From contig NZ_JAGTTN010000002.1 in NCBI RefSeq assembly GCF_020682705.1, positions 620,001-684,000 on the forward strand: DNA of 64,000 nucleotides. The letters run 5' to 3'. The position numbers were made by a program, and so were the translations under genes. Positions 34,176 to 42,763 of the stretch are shown here, in pieces. How positions within the stretch are numbered: position 1 is the stretch's first letter; the number at the start of each line of letters is the position of its first letter. The notes under the pieces are model-generated. The model did not search any database. It was not told the origin of the DNA and saw only the letters and a program-made list of their open reading frames with translations. The stretch is from Microbacterium allomyrinae (lineage in GTDB: Bacteria > Actinomycetota > Actinomycetes > Actinomycetales > Microbacteriaceae).

Positions 34176-35669
34176 TCAGGCCTCCACTGCGTTCGCCGCC
34201 ATGGGCAGCTGAGTCTGCTCGAGCGGGATCACCGGATCCAGATCGCTCGGGCTCGAGAGAGTTCCGCGCACGGCGGTGGCCGCCGCCACCAACGGTGACA
34301 CTAGATGCGTACGACCGCCCTTGCCCTGTCGTCCCTCGAAGTTTCGGTTGCTCGTGGACGCACAGCGTTCCCCCGGTGCGAGCTGGTCGGGGTTCATGCC
34401 CAGGCACATCGAGCAGCCTGCGAAGCGCCATTCGGCGCCGAACTCCTCGATCACCTTGTCGAGGCCCTCGGCCTCGGCTTCGAGGCGTACGCGTGCGGAT
34501 CCGGGAACGACCATCACCCGAACGCCATCGGCCTTCTTGCGGCCCTTGATGACGGAGGCGAATGCACGCAGGTCCTCGATGCGGCTGTTCGTGCACGATC
34601 CCATGAACACGGCGTCGACCGGCACGGCCTTCAACGGCGTGCCCGGTGCGAGATCCATGTACTCGAGCGCACGCTCGGCGGCGGCGCGATCGTTGGGATC
34701 GGAGTAGTCGTCCGGCGTGGGCACGACACCGCTGAGCGAGACGCCCTGGCCGGGGTTCGTGCCCCAGGTGACGAACGGCTCCAGCTCGGCGGCGTCCAGG
34801 AACACCTCGGCATCGTAGACCGCGCCCTCATCACTGGGCAGCGCGCGCCAGTACTCGACGGCGTCGTCCCAGTCCCGGCCGGTGGGCGCGTGCGGGCGAC
34901 CCTTGACGTAGTCGAAGGTGATGTCGTCGGGTGCGATCATGCCGGCGCGCGCACCAGCCTCGATCGACATGTTGCACATCGTCATGCGCCCCTCCATCGA
35001 GAGGGAGCGGATGGCGCTGCCCCGGAACTCGAGCACGTAGCCCTGTCCGCCGTTCGCGCCCAGCTTCGCGATGATCGCGAGCACGATGTCCTTCGCGGTG
35101 ACACCCGGGTTGAGGTCGCCCTCGACGGTGATCGCCATCGTCTTGAACGGCTTGAGCGGCAGCGTCTGCGTGGCCAGCACGTGCTCGACCTCACTGGTGC
35201 CGATGCCGAACGCCATCGATCCGAACGCGCCGTGGGTGCTGGTGTGGCTGTCGCCGCAGACCACCGTGATGCCGGGCATCGTAAGCCCCAGCTGCGGCCC
35301 CACGACGTGCACGATGCCCTGCTCCTTGTCACCGAGCGAGTGCAGCCGCACGCCGAATTCGGCGGCATTGCGCCGCAGCGTCTCGATCTGGGTACGGCTG
35401 GTGAGGTCGGCGATCGGCTTGTCGATGTCGAGCGTCGGCGTGTTGTGGTCCTCGGTCGCGATCGTGAGGTCCAGCCGGCGAACCGGGCGCCCCTCGGCCC
35501 GGAGACCGTCGAAGGCCTGCGGGCTGGTGACCTCGTGCACGAGGTGCAGGTCGATGTAGATCAGGTCGGGCTGACCGTCGCCGCCCTTGACGACGACGTG
35601 GTCGTCCCACACCTTCTCGGCGAGGGTGCGGGGTCGATCGGGGATGCCGGATGCATCGATGGTGCTCAT
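34176..35669 (-). CDS. leuC: 3-isopropylmalate dehydratase large subunit
   Basis: Large, [4Fe-4S]-containing subunit that isomerises 2- to 3-isopropylmalate. The 497-residue protein shows the cluster cysteines in [14 protein letters not shown] and [10 protein letters not shown], plus [26 protein letters not shown] and [13 protein letters not shown], all aconitase-family landmarks. It starts at 35669 after a GGAGAACGACAAGGCT leader. Upstream (35670-36051) lies a long untranslated stretch with a 9-bp hairpin. leuB and ilvE lie 15-17 kb away, so the leucine genes are dispersed. Confidence 0.97.
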   Translation of the reverse strand: MSTIDASGIPDRPRTLAEKVWDDHVVVKGGDGQPDLIYIDLHLVHEVTSPQAFDGLRAEGRPVRRLDLTIATEDHNTPTLDIDKPIADLTSRTQIETLRRNAAEFGVRLHSLGDKEQGIVHVVGPQLGLTMPGITVVCGDSHTSTHGAFGSMAFGIGTSEVEHVLATQTLPLKPFKTMAITVEGDLNPGVTAKDIVLAIIAKLGANGGQGYVLEFRGSAIRSLSMEGRMTMCNMSIEAGARAGMIAPDDITFDYVKGRPHAPTGRDWDDAVEYWRALPSDEGAVYDAEVFLDAAELEPFVTWGTNPGQGVSLSGVVPTPDDYSDPNDRAAAERALEYMDLAPGTPLKAVPVDAVFMGSCTNSRIEDLRAFASVIKGRKKADGVRVMVVPGSARVRLEAEAEGLDKVIEEFGAEWRFAGCSMCLGMNPDQLAPGERCASTSNRNFEGRQGKGGRTHLVSPLVAAATAVRGTLSSPSDLDPVIPLEQTQLPMAANAVEA

Positions 35670-36051
35670 AGCCTTGTCGTTCTCCTCGGAAGGGACTGTC
35701 CTCTGAAGGGACTGTGCTCAGAAGGGGTCGGGCCCGCAACGAACTCCGCGACGAGGGCGGCCTGGGAACTAGGACTCGTCGCGGCCGCTAAGGAGGAGGC
35801 GAGCGATCCGCACCCGCCCAGACTACCACCGGCGTGAGGCGAGCCGTCGCTCGAACCGAGCGATTGCGATCCTGGCAACCTCCTCACTCTTCCGGGACGG
35901 CGTCCGCATCAGGCATCGGCGCGTTCCACAGCAGCAGCCCGGCCCGCCATCGCGGCCGCATCGCCGTCGATGTCGATGTCGGCGTCCGCGCCGAATGTCG
36001 GCAGTATGCCAGCGGCGATGGCGGCAGACGATGCCGTCCGCCGCACCGCCG
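35670..36051. other. 382-base non-coding stretch between leuC and the TerC gene
   Basis: No supportable gene. On the leuC side there are two imperfect copies of GAAGGGACTGTSCTC (around 35694-35722) and then the hairpin at 35747-35783. Nearer the TerC gene the minus strand is an Ala/Asp-rich frame continuing past the TerC stop in another frame; its composition is low complexity and I do not call it. Confidence 0.6.
35747..35783 (-). promoter_or_regulatory. 9-bp inverted repeat in the leuC leader
   Basis: CGCGACGAG (35747-35755) and CTCGTCGCG (35775-35783) form a perfect 9-bp stem with a 19-base loop, about 80 bases ahead of leuC. It may be an attenuator-like structure or an operator for leucine control. 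No leader peptide rich in leucine codons was found, so classical attenuation is not supported. Confidence 0.4.
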
Positions 36052-37191
36052 TCAGCTGCGGGGTTCGGACCTCTCGCCTTCGGCGCCCTGGCCGGGCTCG
36101 TCCACCGTCGCCGGGGTGCCCTTCTCCTCGGCGACGAGCGCGGCGGCGGCGGTAGCGGCCTGCATCCCGCCAGAATCGTCTGCGGTCAGCGCGGCATCCG
36201 ACTTCTCGCGGCGCTTGTCGCGCGCCGACGCGATGAGGCTCGCCACGGTCGCCACCGTCATGGCCGAGACGATGACCGCCAGCGACGTCCACGTCGAGAT
36301 CTCGGGCGCCCACTCGATGGGCTCGCCGTTGTTGATGAACGGCAGTTCGTTGACGTGCATCGCGTGGAAGACGAGCTTCACACCGATGAACGCGAGGATG
36401 AACGCGATGCCGTAGTGAAGGTAGCGCAGGCGATCCAGCAGGTCCCCGAGGAGGAAGTAGAGCTGACGCAGCCCCATGAGGGCGAACAGGTTCGCCGTGA
36501 ACACGATGAACGCGCTCTGCGTGATGCCGAAGATCGCGGGGATCGAGTCGATCGCGAACAGCAGATCGGTCACGCCGATCGCCGCGAACACGATGATCAT
36601 CGGCGTCCACATCTTCTTGCCGTCGACCACGGTGCGGATCTTGGCGCCGTCGTAGTGATCACTGATGTCGATCGTGCGGCGCAGCAGCCGGACGATGAAG
36701 TTCTCCTGCTTGACGTCGTCGTCGTGATCGCCGCCCGGGAACGCCTGTCGGATGGCCGTCCACACCAGGAACGCGCCGAACAGGAAGAACACCCAGCTGA
36801 ACTGCTCGATGATCGCCGCGCCGGCGAGGATGAACAGTCCCCGCAGCACCAGGGCGATGATGATGCCCACCATCAGCACCTCCTGCTGATAGCGGCGCGG
36901 CACCGCGAACTGCCCCATGATCAGCACGAAGACGAACAGGTTGTCGATCGAGAGGCTGTACTCGGTGAGCCAGCCGGCGACGAACTGGCCCGCGTACTCC
37001 GGACCGGCGAACACGTACATCAGGCCCGCGAAGATCAGGGCAAGCGTCACGTAGAAGACGACCCACAGGGTCGACTCCCTCGTCGACGGGATGTGCGGTC
37101 GCTTCAGGATCAGCAGCAGATCGCCGAGGAGGATGAGGGAGAGGATCACGAGGGATCCGATTTCGAACCAGAGCGGCAGTTCGAGGTCCAT
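36052..37191 (-). CDS. TerC family integral membrane protein (predicted metal exporter)
   Basis: TerC/Alx family membrane protein, increasingly linked to manganese export and metalation of secreted proteins. The 379-residue product has about nine transmembrane helices and both conserved acidic motifs: EYSLSIDNLFVF (77-88) and the later DLLFAIDSIPAIFGI. A cytoplasmic loop with DHDDDVKQENF lies between. The last 65 residues are a soluble Ala/Glu-rich tail, not part of the family core. ATG 37191 is chosen over an upstream in-frame start because it follows GAAAGG and gives the normal N-terminus MDLELPLWFEIGS. The predicted Mn2+ riboswitch directly upstream supports a manganese role. Confidence 0.93.
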   Translation of the reverse strand: MDLELPLWFEIGSLVILSLILLGDLLLILKRPHIPSTRESTLWVVFYVTLALIFAGLMYVFAGPEYAGQFVAGWLTEYSLSIDNLFVFVLIMGQFAVPRRYQQEVLMVGIIIALVLRGLFILAGAAIIEQFSWVFFLFGAFLVWTAIRQAFPGGDHDDDVKQENFIVRLLRRTIDISDHYDGAKIRTVVDGKKMWTPMIIVFAAIGVTDLLFAIDSIPAIFGITQSAFIVFTANLFALMGLRQLYFLLGDLLDRLRYLHYGIAFILAFIGVKLVFHAMHVNELPFINNGEPIEWAPEISTWTSLAVIVSAMTVATVASLIASARDKRREKSDAALTADDSGGMQAATAAAALVAEEKGTPATVDEPGQGAEGERSEPRS

Positions 37192-37203
37192 GGAGGGCCT
37201 TTC

Positions 37204-37346
37204 GCGGGGAGACGTACGAGGGGTCGGTCGATGCCGAAAGTCTCTCCCCGCGGACCTCACGGTCCGCGTCGCGCACCCGGGGTCGCTCTATCGGGACCCG
37301 TGATGACGGATGCGCGCTCTCGGGATACTCCCTCTCGCTCGCATCA
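37204..37346 (-). promoter_or_regulatory. predicted yybP-ykoY manganese riboswitch upstream of the TerC gene
   Basis: Reading the minus strand, the element starts GAUGC..GAGAG followed by GGGAGUA, contains CCGUCAUCACGGG, and closes with GAGAGACUUUCGGCAUC. The outer helix P1 pairs GAUGC with GCAUC and GAGAG with CUUUC (37346-37327 with 37240-37230). A -10-like TATCCT lies at 37351-37346. The expression platform is visible: GCGGGGAGA (37251-37243) in the aptamer can instead pair perfectly with UCUCCCCGC (37212-37204), which ends just before the GAAAGG ribosome site. Known family members sense Mn2+ and commonly precede TerC-like exporters. The remaining bases up to 37527 show no gene. Confidence 0.8.
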
Positions 37347-37527
37347 GGATACAGGCTCGGGATGCCGCGCCCTCCGCATGGGGACGATCGCCGATGGTCG
37401 AGTCCTCACGAAAGCGATCCGCAGCCTCTGAGACGATCGCCGCTGCCCGGACACTGACACGGTGAGAGACAATGATGCTCCGCGACGACGCCCTTCCTCG
37501 GCGGCGCGCGTGGGCCGGAGGATGGGA

Positions 37528-38085
37528 ATGGCAGACGACGACTCGCCGGGCGACGCCGCGCTCGTGGCCGCCGCCGCGAACGGGAGCGAGCACGCGTTCC
37601 GTACGCTCTACCGCGCCTACGTGCGTCCGGTCTTCTGGCTGGCGCACGGGCTGGTGGGAAACCGGGCGGATGCCGAGGAGGTCACGCAGGAGACGTTCCT
37701 GGTCGCCTGGCGAAAGCTGCCCGGACTCGAACTCGCGGGTGATTCGCTGCTGCCGTGGCTGGCGACGGTCTGTCGCTTCCAGGCCGCGAATCGCATCCGC
37801 CGCCAGAGGCGCGACCGCGAGCACACCGCAGGCCCCGCCGACGAGAGCCTTCCCGCAACCGTGAACATCGAGCAGCAGGTCATCGACGGCGAACTGGCCG
37901 ATGCGATCCTGCGCGAGGTGGCCGAACTCGGCGACCTCGACCGCGCCATCTTCCGGCTGTGCACGACCGAGGGCTACGGCTACCAGGCAGCGGCTGACGA
38001 GCTCGGCATCGCTCACGGCGTCGTCCGCAATCGTCTCTCCCGCATCCGCACGCGCCTGCGGACCGTCGTGAAGGAGAGCACATGA
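37528..38085 (+). CDS. ECF-type sigma factor coupled to a DUF4349 membrane protein
   Basis: A 185-residue ECF sigma factor. Region 2 includes AEEVTQETFLVAWRKLPGL and the WLATVCRFQAANRIRRQRR stretch; region 4 includes LGDLDRAIFRLCTTEGYGYQAAADELGIAHGVVRNRLSR. The start ATG 37528 is set by GGAGG six bases upstream; in-frame starts at 37522 and 37462 fit less well. Its stop overlaps the DUF4349 start as ATGA, so the partner is translationally coupled and is the probable membrane anti-sigma factor. Target genes are unknown. Confidence 0.9.
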   Translation: MADDDSPGDAALVAAAANGSEHAFRTLYRAYVRPVFWLAHGLVGNRADAEEVTQETFLVAWRKLPGLELAGDSLLPWLATVCRFQAANRIRRQRRDREHTAGPADESLPATVNIEQQVIDGELADAILREVAELGDLDRAIFRLCTTEGYGYQAAADELGIAHGVVRNRLSRIRTRLRTVVKEST

Positions 38086-39260
38086 ACAGTCAGCAACAGG
38101 GATCCGGCCCGCAGGGGGCATCCGCCTCCCTTCCTGCGCTCGGCAGCCAGCGCATCGACGAGATCGAGAACGCCCTGTTCGCCGACATCGCCCGCGAGCG
38201 CGTCATGCACAAGGGGCGCAGCGCCCGTCGCGGTCGACTGTGGCTGGCGGGTGGGGCGGCCGCGGCCGTGATCGTCGTGGCCGCCGTCATCGCGCCGAGC
38301 GTCGGCTCACTGGTCAGCGGTGGTGCGGGCGACGAGTCCGCCCTCTCGCCGGCAGAGCAGCCCGCCGGCATCGTCGAGCCGGGCGTGATCCAGGATTCCT
38401 CCGGATCTCGTGAGGCCGCGCCGCTGACGCTGGAAGGCGGTGCCGCCGACCAGGCGGTCGGCTCCGATAGCGCCACGACGGGTCGGGACATCATCACGAC
38501 GGCGTCGGCGAGCGTGACCGTGGGCGACGTCGAGGTCGCGGCGCGCTCGATCGCGAACTCGGCCGTCGCGCACGGCGGCTACGTCGAGTCGATGAGCGTG
38601 GGCACCGATGGCACGGTCTACCCGATCGATCCCATGACCGGCGGCGGCGTCTACGACACCTCTGCGCCGTATCCCTACACGCCCGACGGCGCATGGGTGA
38701 CTGTTCGGGTGCCCGCCGACCAGCTGGCCGGGTTGGTCGAGGAGCTCTCGGACGTCGGCCACGTCACGGCGACCTCGATCAACCGCCAGGACGTCACAGA
38801 GCAGACCGTGGACCTCGCGGCGCGCGTCGATGCCACACAGGCGTCCGTCGACCGCCTGACCGAGTTGATGGGTCAGGCGCAGAGCGTTGCGGATCTCTTG
38901 ACGGCCGAGTCCGCATTGTCCGAACGTCAGGCGATGCTCGAGTCCTACCAGCAGCAGCTCGAGATGCTCGAGGGCCAGGTCGCGATGTCGACGCTCAGCG
39001 TCACGATCACGCCCGAGGTCGAACCCGTCACCGCGGACCCGGCCGGGTTCGGAGACGGTCTGGCCGCCGGGTGGAACGGCCTGGTCGCCACCCTCAACGG
39101 CATCGTCGTGGCCCTCGGCTTCCTGCTGCCCTGGCTGATGGTGGTCGCGATCGCCGGGCTCGTGGTGTGGGCGATCGTCCGCCTCGTGCGCAGCCGTCGG
39201 CAACGCCGAGCGGACGACGCGGCCCGCTCTCGGGCAGGCCGAGACGAATCCGAGAGCTGA
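38082..39260 (+). CDS. DUF4349 membrane protein, candidate anti-sigma partner
   Basis: A 392-residue protein with a short cytoplasmic N-terminus (1-52), one transmembrane helix (about 53-72), a DUF4349 domain (about 135-320) and a C-terminal transmembrane segment followed by an Arg-rich tail. The DUF4349 part shows TASASVTVGDVEVAARSI, GGYVESMSV, VTVRVPADQLAGLVEEL and coiled-coil LMGQAQSVADLLTAESALSERQAMLE, as in the family. The N-terminal segment contains a helix FADIARERVMHKG that could bind the sigma factor. It is coupled to the preceding ECF gene by ATGA. The strong terminator at 39282 ends the operon. Confidence 0.82.
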   Translation: MNSQQQGSGPQGASASLPALGSQRIDEIENALFADIARERVMHKGRSARRGRLWLAGGAAAAVIVVAAVIAPSVGSLVSGGAGDESALSPAEQPAGIVEPGVIQDSSGSREAAPLTLEGGAADQAVGSDSATTGRDIITTASASVTVGDVEVAARSIANSAVAHGGYVESMSVGTDGTVYPIDPMTGGGVYDTSAPYPYTPDGAWVTVRVPADQLAGLVEELSDVGHVTATSINRQDVTEQTVDLAARVDATQASVDRLTELMGQAQSVADLLTAESALSERQAMLESYQQQLEMLEGQVAMSTLSVTITPEVEPVTADPAGFGDGLAAGWNGLVATLNGIVVALGFLLPWLMVVAIAGLVVWAIVRLVRSRRQRRADDAARSRAGRDESES

Positions 39261-39281
39261 GCAGCGCGAGCCCGAACACGA

Positions 39282-39315
39282 AGAAACCCCCGGTCGGAAA
39301 GGACCGGGGGTTTCT
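39282..39315. terminator. bidirectional terminator after the ECF/DUF4349 operon
   Basis: AGAAACCCCCGGTC (39282-39295) pairs perfectly with GACCGGGGGTTTCT (39302-39315) around a six-base loop, with T-rich ends on both strands. It separates the operon from the tRNA-Glu genes on the other strand. Confidence 0.9.
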
Positions 39316-39319
39316 CCTG

Positions 39320-39395
39320 TGGTGACCCCAGCGGGATTCGAACCCGCGTTACCGCCGTGAGAGGGCGGCGTACTAGGCCGCTATACGATGGGGCC
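39320..39395 (-). tRNA. tRNA-Glu (anticodon CTC), copy 2
   Basis: The 76-base minus-strand sequence folds as a tRNA: acceptor GGCCCCA with TGGGGTC, anticodon arm CGCCCTCTCACGGCG with anticodon CTC (reads GAG), T-loop GGTTCGAATCC and a genome-encoded CCA. It is identical to the copy at 39429-39504 and is followed by the hairpin terminator at 39282. Confidence 0.95.
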
Positions 39396-39428
39396 GTACG
39401 CGGACTTTCTGCACTGCCGTTGCCTTGC

Positions 39429-39504
39429 TGGTGACCCCAGCGGGATTCGAACCCGCGTTACCGCCGTGAGAGGGCGGCGTACTAGGCCGCTATACGATGG
39501 GGCC
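39429..39504 (-). tRNA. tRNA-Glu (anticodon CTC), copy 1
   Basis: Identical 76 bases to the tRNA at 39320-39395, including encoded CCA, and separated from it by 33 unrelated bases. It is the promoter-proximal copy, so both are probably processed from one precursor. The codon it reads (GAG) dominates glutamate usage in this high-GC window. Confidence 0.95.
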
Positions 39505-39619
39505 GTTCAGGCAACCGTTCGATTATGCCATGCCTCGTATGCCCGCTCCAAATCGAGGCGGGGCCGCAACGCGCCGACGCGTGCTTGCCGCCGCGCCGTC
39601 GGTGGCGTTGACTCGAGGC

Positions 39620-40258
39620 ATGCGAGTCACCAAGTTCGAACACGCCACCCTGACACTCGTCGATGCCGATCGGACACTCGTGATCGACCCGGGGTCGTAC
39701 ACGGCGCCGCTGGGCGAACTGCAGAACGTCGTGGCGATCGTGCTCACCCACGAGCACGCCGACCACTGGACACCCGACCACCTGGACCGCATCCTCGGGA
39801 CCTTTCCCGGAATCCCGATCTATGCCCCCGAGGGCGTGGCCCGAGCCGCGGCCGGATATGAGATCACCGTGGTCCATCCGGGTGACATCGTCGAGGCGGA
39901 GCCGTTCCGTCTCAAGTTCTTCGGCGGTCGGCACGCGGTGATCCACACGTCGATCCCCGTGATCGACAACGTCGGCGTGCTCGTGAACGACGAACTGTAC
40001 TACCCGGGCGATTCCTACGCCGTGCCGGACGGACGTCCGGTCCGCCTGCTCGCGGCCCCCGTGGGCGCCCCGTGGCTCAAGATCGGCGAGGCGATGGACT
40101 TCGTGCTCGCCGTGGCACCGGAGCGCGCATTCGGGACCCACGACATGACGCTGTCCGTCGTCGGGCGCGACATGGGACGTGCCCGCCTCACGTGGGCGGT
40201 CGAGCAGGGCGGCGGCGAGTTCGTCGTGCTCGACCCGGGAGATTCGACCGACCTCTGA
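39620..40258 (+). CDS. metallo-beta-lactamase-fold hydrolase (UlaG-like)
   Basis: A 212-residue single-domain metal-dependent hydrolase. The zinc-binding motif LTHEHADHW (42-50, HxHxDH) and further histidines in GGRHAVIH and the C-terminal GTHDMT are visible; YYPGDSYAVP supplies the bridging aspartate. The short chain with FEHATLTLVD at the start resembles the UlaG/L-ascorbate-6-phosphate lactonase-like branch. ATG 39620 follows CGAGG. It stands alone between the tRNA genes and ptsH and is followed by a strong terminator. Substrate unknown. Confidence 0.85.
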   Translation: MRVTKFEHATLTLVDADRTLVIDPGSYTAPLGELQNVVAIVLTHEHADHWTPDHLDRILGTFPGIPIYAPEGVARAAAGYEITVVHPGDIVEAEPFRLKFFGGRHAVIHTSIPVIDNVGVLVNDELYYPGDSYAVPDGRPVRLLAAPVGAPWLKIGEAMDFVLAVAPERAFGTHDMTLSVVGRDMGRARLTWAVEQGGGEFVVLDPGDSTDL

Positions 40259-40263
40259 CACAC

Positions 40264-40309
40264 AGACGACGGATGCCGCAGCGGCTTCGACCCGCGGCAT
40301 CCGTCGTCT
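40264..40309. terminator. 16-bp hairpin between the metallo-hydrolase and ptsH
   Basis: AGACGACGGATGCCGC (40264-40279) and GCGGCATCCGTCGTCT (40294-40309) are perfect 16-bp arms with a 14-base loop, lying between two convergent genes. It probably terminates both. Each arm also contains the window's over-represented heptamer GGATGCC/GGCATCC. Confidence 0.88.
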
Positions 40310-40325
40310 TGTCTGCTCGGCCGGG

Positions 40326-40595
40326 CTACTGGGCGTCGAGATCCGTCTCGAGCAGCTGTACGAGCTGTGCGAGGGCCTCGTCGGCGCCGTCGCCCTCGGC
40401 CTTGAGTGTGACGACCGTACCATGCGAGGCGCCGAGGCCCATCAGGGACAGAATGCTCCCCGCATTGAGGTCCGGGCCGCCGTCGAGCGCGATGGTGACG
40501 GGCACGGATTGGGCCTGGACAGCCTGCACGAAAAGCTTCGCGGGACGGGCGTGCAGCCCGGAGCTGCTGGCGATGGTGGCCTGACGTTCTGCCAT
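40326..40595 (-). CDS. ptsH: phosphocarrier protein HPr
   Basis: General PTS protein that carries phosphate from enzyme I to the EIIA domains. The 89-residue protein has the phosphorylation site His15 in GLHARP (13-18) and Ser46 in AGSILSLMGLG, the regulatory position of HPr. Start ATG 40595 follows GGAGAGA. It is 50 bases downstream of fruA in the same direction, so the fructose PTS operon includes its own HPr. Enzyme I is not in this window. Confidence 0.96.
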   Translation of the reverse strand: MAERQATIASSSGLHARPAKLFVQAVQAQSVPVTIALDGGPDLNAGSILSLMGLGASHGTVVTLKAEGDGADEALAQLVQLLETDLDAQ

Positions 40596-40645
40596 TTTCT
40601 CTCTCCTCGTTCAGATGGGTGGAGTGTTCGGTTCGACCGGTCCGG

Positions 40646-42703
40646 TCACGCGGCGACCGCGACGCCGGCCTCGGCCTGCTCGAGCTCCTTGCGCCCGACC
40701 CACTTCTTCAGTGCGACGACAGCGAGTGCGGACACGACGGTACCGGCCACGAGCGCCACGAGGAAGCCCCACACCGGGTCGATGGCGAACAGGACGAAGA
40801 TTCCACCGTGCGGGGCGAGGGACTCGACTCCGAACATCATGATCAGTCCGCCGGTCAGCGCGCCGCCCACCATCGACGCGGGAATCACGCGCAGCGGGTC
40901 GGCCGCGGCGAACGGGATGGCGCCCTCGCTGATGAACGAGGCGCCGAGCAGCCAGGCCGCTTTGCCGTTCTCTCGCTCGACCGGCGGGAACAGGTCGCGG
41001 GCGAGCACCGTCGAGGCGAGCGCCATCGCGAGCGGAGGAACCATGCCCGACGCCATGACCGCGGCCATGATCAGGTAGGGCGTCGGATTCTCGGCGGATC
41101 CGGCCGCGAGACCGGCGACCGCGAATGCGTACGCGACCTTGTTGACGGGCCCCCCGAGGTCGAAGCACATCATGAGACCGAGGATGACGCCGACCACGAT
41201 GATCGCGCCGGTCGCTGCAAGGCTCGTCAGCCACGTGTTGAGCCCCTCCATGAGCGTCGCGATCGGACGACCGAGGAAGAGGATCATCAGGCCGGATGCC
41301 ACGATCGAGGCGACGAGCGGGATGATCACCACCGGCATGAGGCCGCGCAGCCACCGGGGTGCGTCGAACGTGCCGATCCACCACGCGACGACACCGGCGA
41401 GCAGACCGCCGATGATGCCGCCGATGAATCCGGCGTTCATGATCACCGCGACCGCGCCCGCGACGAATCCGGGTGCGATGCCGGGCCTGTCCGCGATCGC
41501 GAACGCGATATAGCCCGAAAGCGCAGAAACCAGGAAGCCCATGGATGTCGCGCCGATCACGAACAGCACCGATCCGAGGTACTGGCCGAGACCGCCCGCG
41601 GGCAGACTCCACAGCGCATTGTCGATGATGACCGAGAACGCCTGGTTGTCGGTGTTGACGTCCACCCCGCCGATGAGGAATCCGAGAGCGATGAGCAGAC
41701 CGCCGCCGGCGACGAACGGAATCATGTAGCTCACGCCGGTGAGCAGGATCCGCTGGATCCGTGCGCCCCACGACAGCCGCTCTGCGGGGGCCGCGGCGAC
41801 CGCGCCCGCGTCTCCTCCAACGCGCGTCGCGGACGGGTCGTTCGCTGCCGCCACCGCCTCGGCGATGAGTTGATCGGGCTGCTCGATGCCGCGCTTGACT
41901 CCCGAGCGCACCACCGGCTTGCCCGCGAAACGCTGCGGCTCGCGGACATCGACGTCCGTGGCGAAGATCACGGCGTCTGCGCCCTGGATGACATCGGCCG
42001 GCAGCGCCTGGTATCCGCTCGATCCTTGCGGTTCGACGACGAGGTCGATCCCGTTCTTCTTGCCCGCAGCGGTGAGCGCGTCGGCTGCCATGAAGGTGTG
42101 GGCGATGCCGGTGGCGCATGCGGTCACCGCGACGATCCGCGCCGGGCGGCCCTGGACGCTCAGGGCCGCCGGTGAGGCGGGTGCAGGTGCGGAAGCCTGC
42201 ATCGCGGCGGCTGCCGCTGGGGCGGCCGTGACGGGTGCCGCCGCGGCATCCCCCTCGCCGATCGCTTCGCGAACGATCGCGACGACATCGTCGTCGGATC
42301 GGGCGGCGCGCAGCCCGGCGGTGAAGTCCTCCTTCATGAGGCTGCGGGCGAGCTTGGAAAGCACCGCGAGGTGGGCCTCGGCGGCGTCGGCCGGTGCCGC
42401 GATCAGGAATACCAGGTCGGCGGGACCATCAGGCGCGCCGAAGTCGACACCGGGACTCAGCCGGGCGAAAGCGAGCGACGGGGTGGTCACGGCGGCGCTC
42501 TTCGCGTGTGGAATGGCGATTCCGCCGGGCAGGCCGGTCTCGTCCTTCTGCTCGCGCGCCCATGCGTCGGCGTAGAGGCCTTCGGCGTCGGTCGCGCGAC
42601 CTTGCGCGACCACGCGTGCGGCGAGCGCGCGGATGACGGCGGCCTTGTCGTCGCCGAGTTCGGCGTCGAGGCTGACCAGCCCTGGGGTGATGGTGTCGGA
42701 CAC
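40646..42703 (-). CDS. fruA: PTS fructose transporter EIIABC
   Basis: Fructose permease with three fused PTS domains of 685 residues. The EIIA domain (1-150) has phosphorylated His66 in IAIPHAKS; an Ala/Pro linker (150-185) follows; the EIIB domain (185-290) has the active cysteine C196 in AVTACATGIAHTF; the EIIC domain (about 310-675) is the membrane channel with about ten helices and GPVNKVAYAF and GASFISEGAIPFAA. The GTG start at 42703 is set by AGGAGG six bases upstream, rejecting a longer start at 42760. It imports fructose as fructose 1-phosphate, the substrate of the upstream fruK. Confidence 0.96.
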   Translation of the reverse strand: MSDTITPGLVSLDAELGDDKAAVIRALAARVVAQGRATDAEGLYADAWAREQKDETGLPGGIAIPHAKSAAVTTPSLAFARLSPGVDFGAPDGPADLVFLIAAPADAAEAHLAVLSKLARSLMKEDFTAGLRAARSDDDVVAIVREAIGEGDAAAAPVTAAPAAAAAMQASAPAPASPAALSVQGRPARIVAVTACATGIAHTFMAADALTAAGKKNGIDLVVEPQGSSGYQALPADVIQGADAVIFATDVDVREPQRFAGKPVVRSGVKRGIEQPDQLIAEAVAAANDPSATRVGGDAGAVAAAPAERLSWGARIQRILLTGVSYMIPFVAGGGLLIALGFLIGGVDVNTDNQAFSVIIDNALWSLPAGGLGQYLGSVLFVIGATSMGFLVSALSGYIAFAIADRPGIAPGFVAGAVAVIMNAGFIGGIIGGLLAGVVAWWIGTFDAPRWLRGLMPVVIIPLVASIVASGLMILFLGRPIATLMEGLNTWLTSLAATGAIIVVGVILGLMMCFDLGGPVNKVAYAFAVAGLAAGSAENPTPYLIMAAVMASGMVPPLAMALASTVLARDLFPPVERENGKAAWLLGASFISEGAIPFAAADPLRVIPASMVGGALTGGLIMMFGVESLAPHGGIFVLFAIDPVWGFLVALVAGTVVSALAVVALKKWVGRKELEQAEAGVAVAA

Positions 42704-42763
42704 GAGGACCTCCTGCGGTCGTTCCCGTTGGGTGGGTGGATGGTCGAGTGGAGAGGGCACGGC

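Noticed and set aside
35909-36051. Possible C-terminal extension of the TerC protein through a frameshift
   Set aside because: The sequence in the other frame is Ala/Asp-rich low complexity, and the normal TerC stop gives a protein of ordinary length.
39320-39504. tRNA-Glu genes as an attachment site for an integrated element
   Set aside because: No integrase, no partial tRNA copy elsewhere in the window, and normal housekeeping neighbours on both sides.
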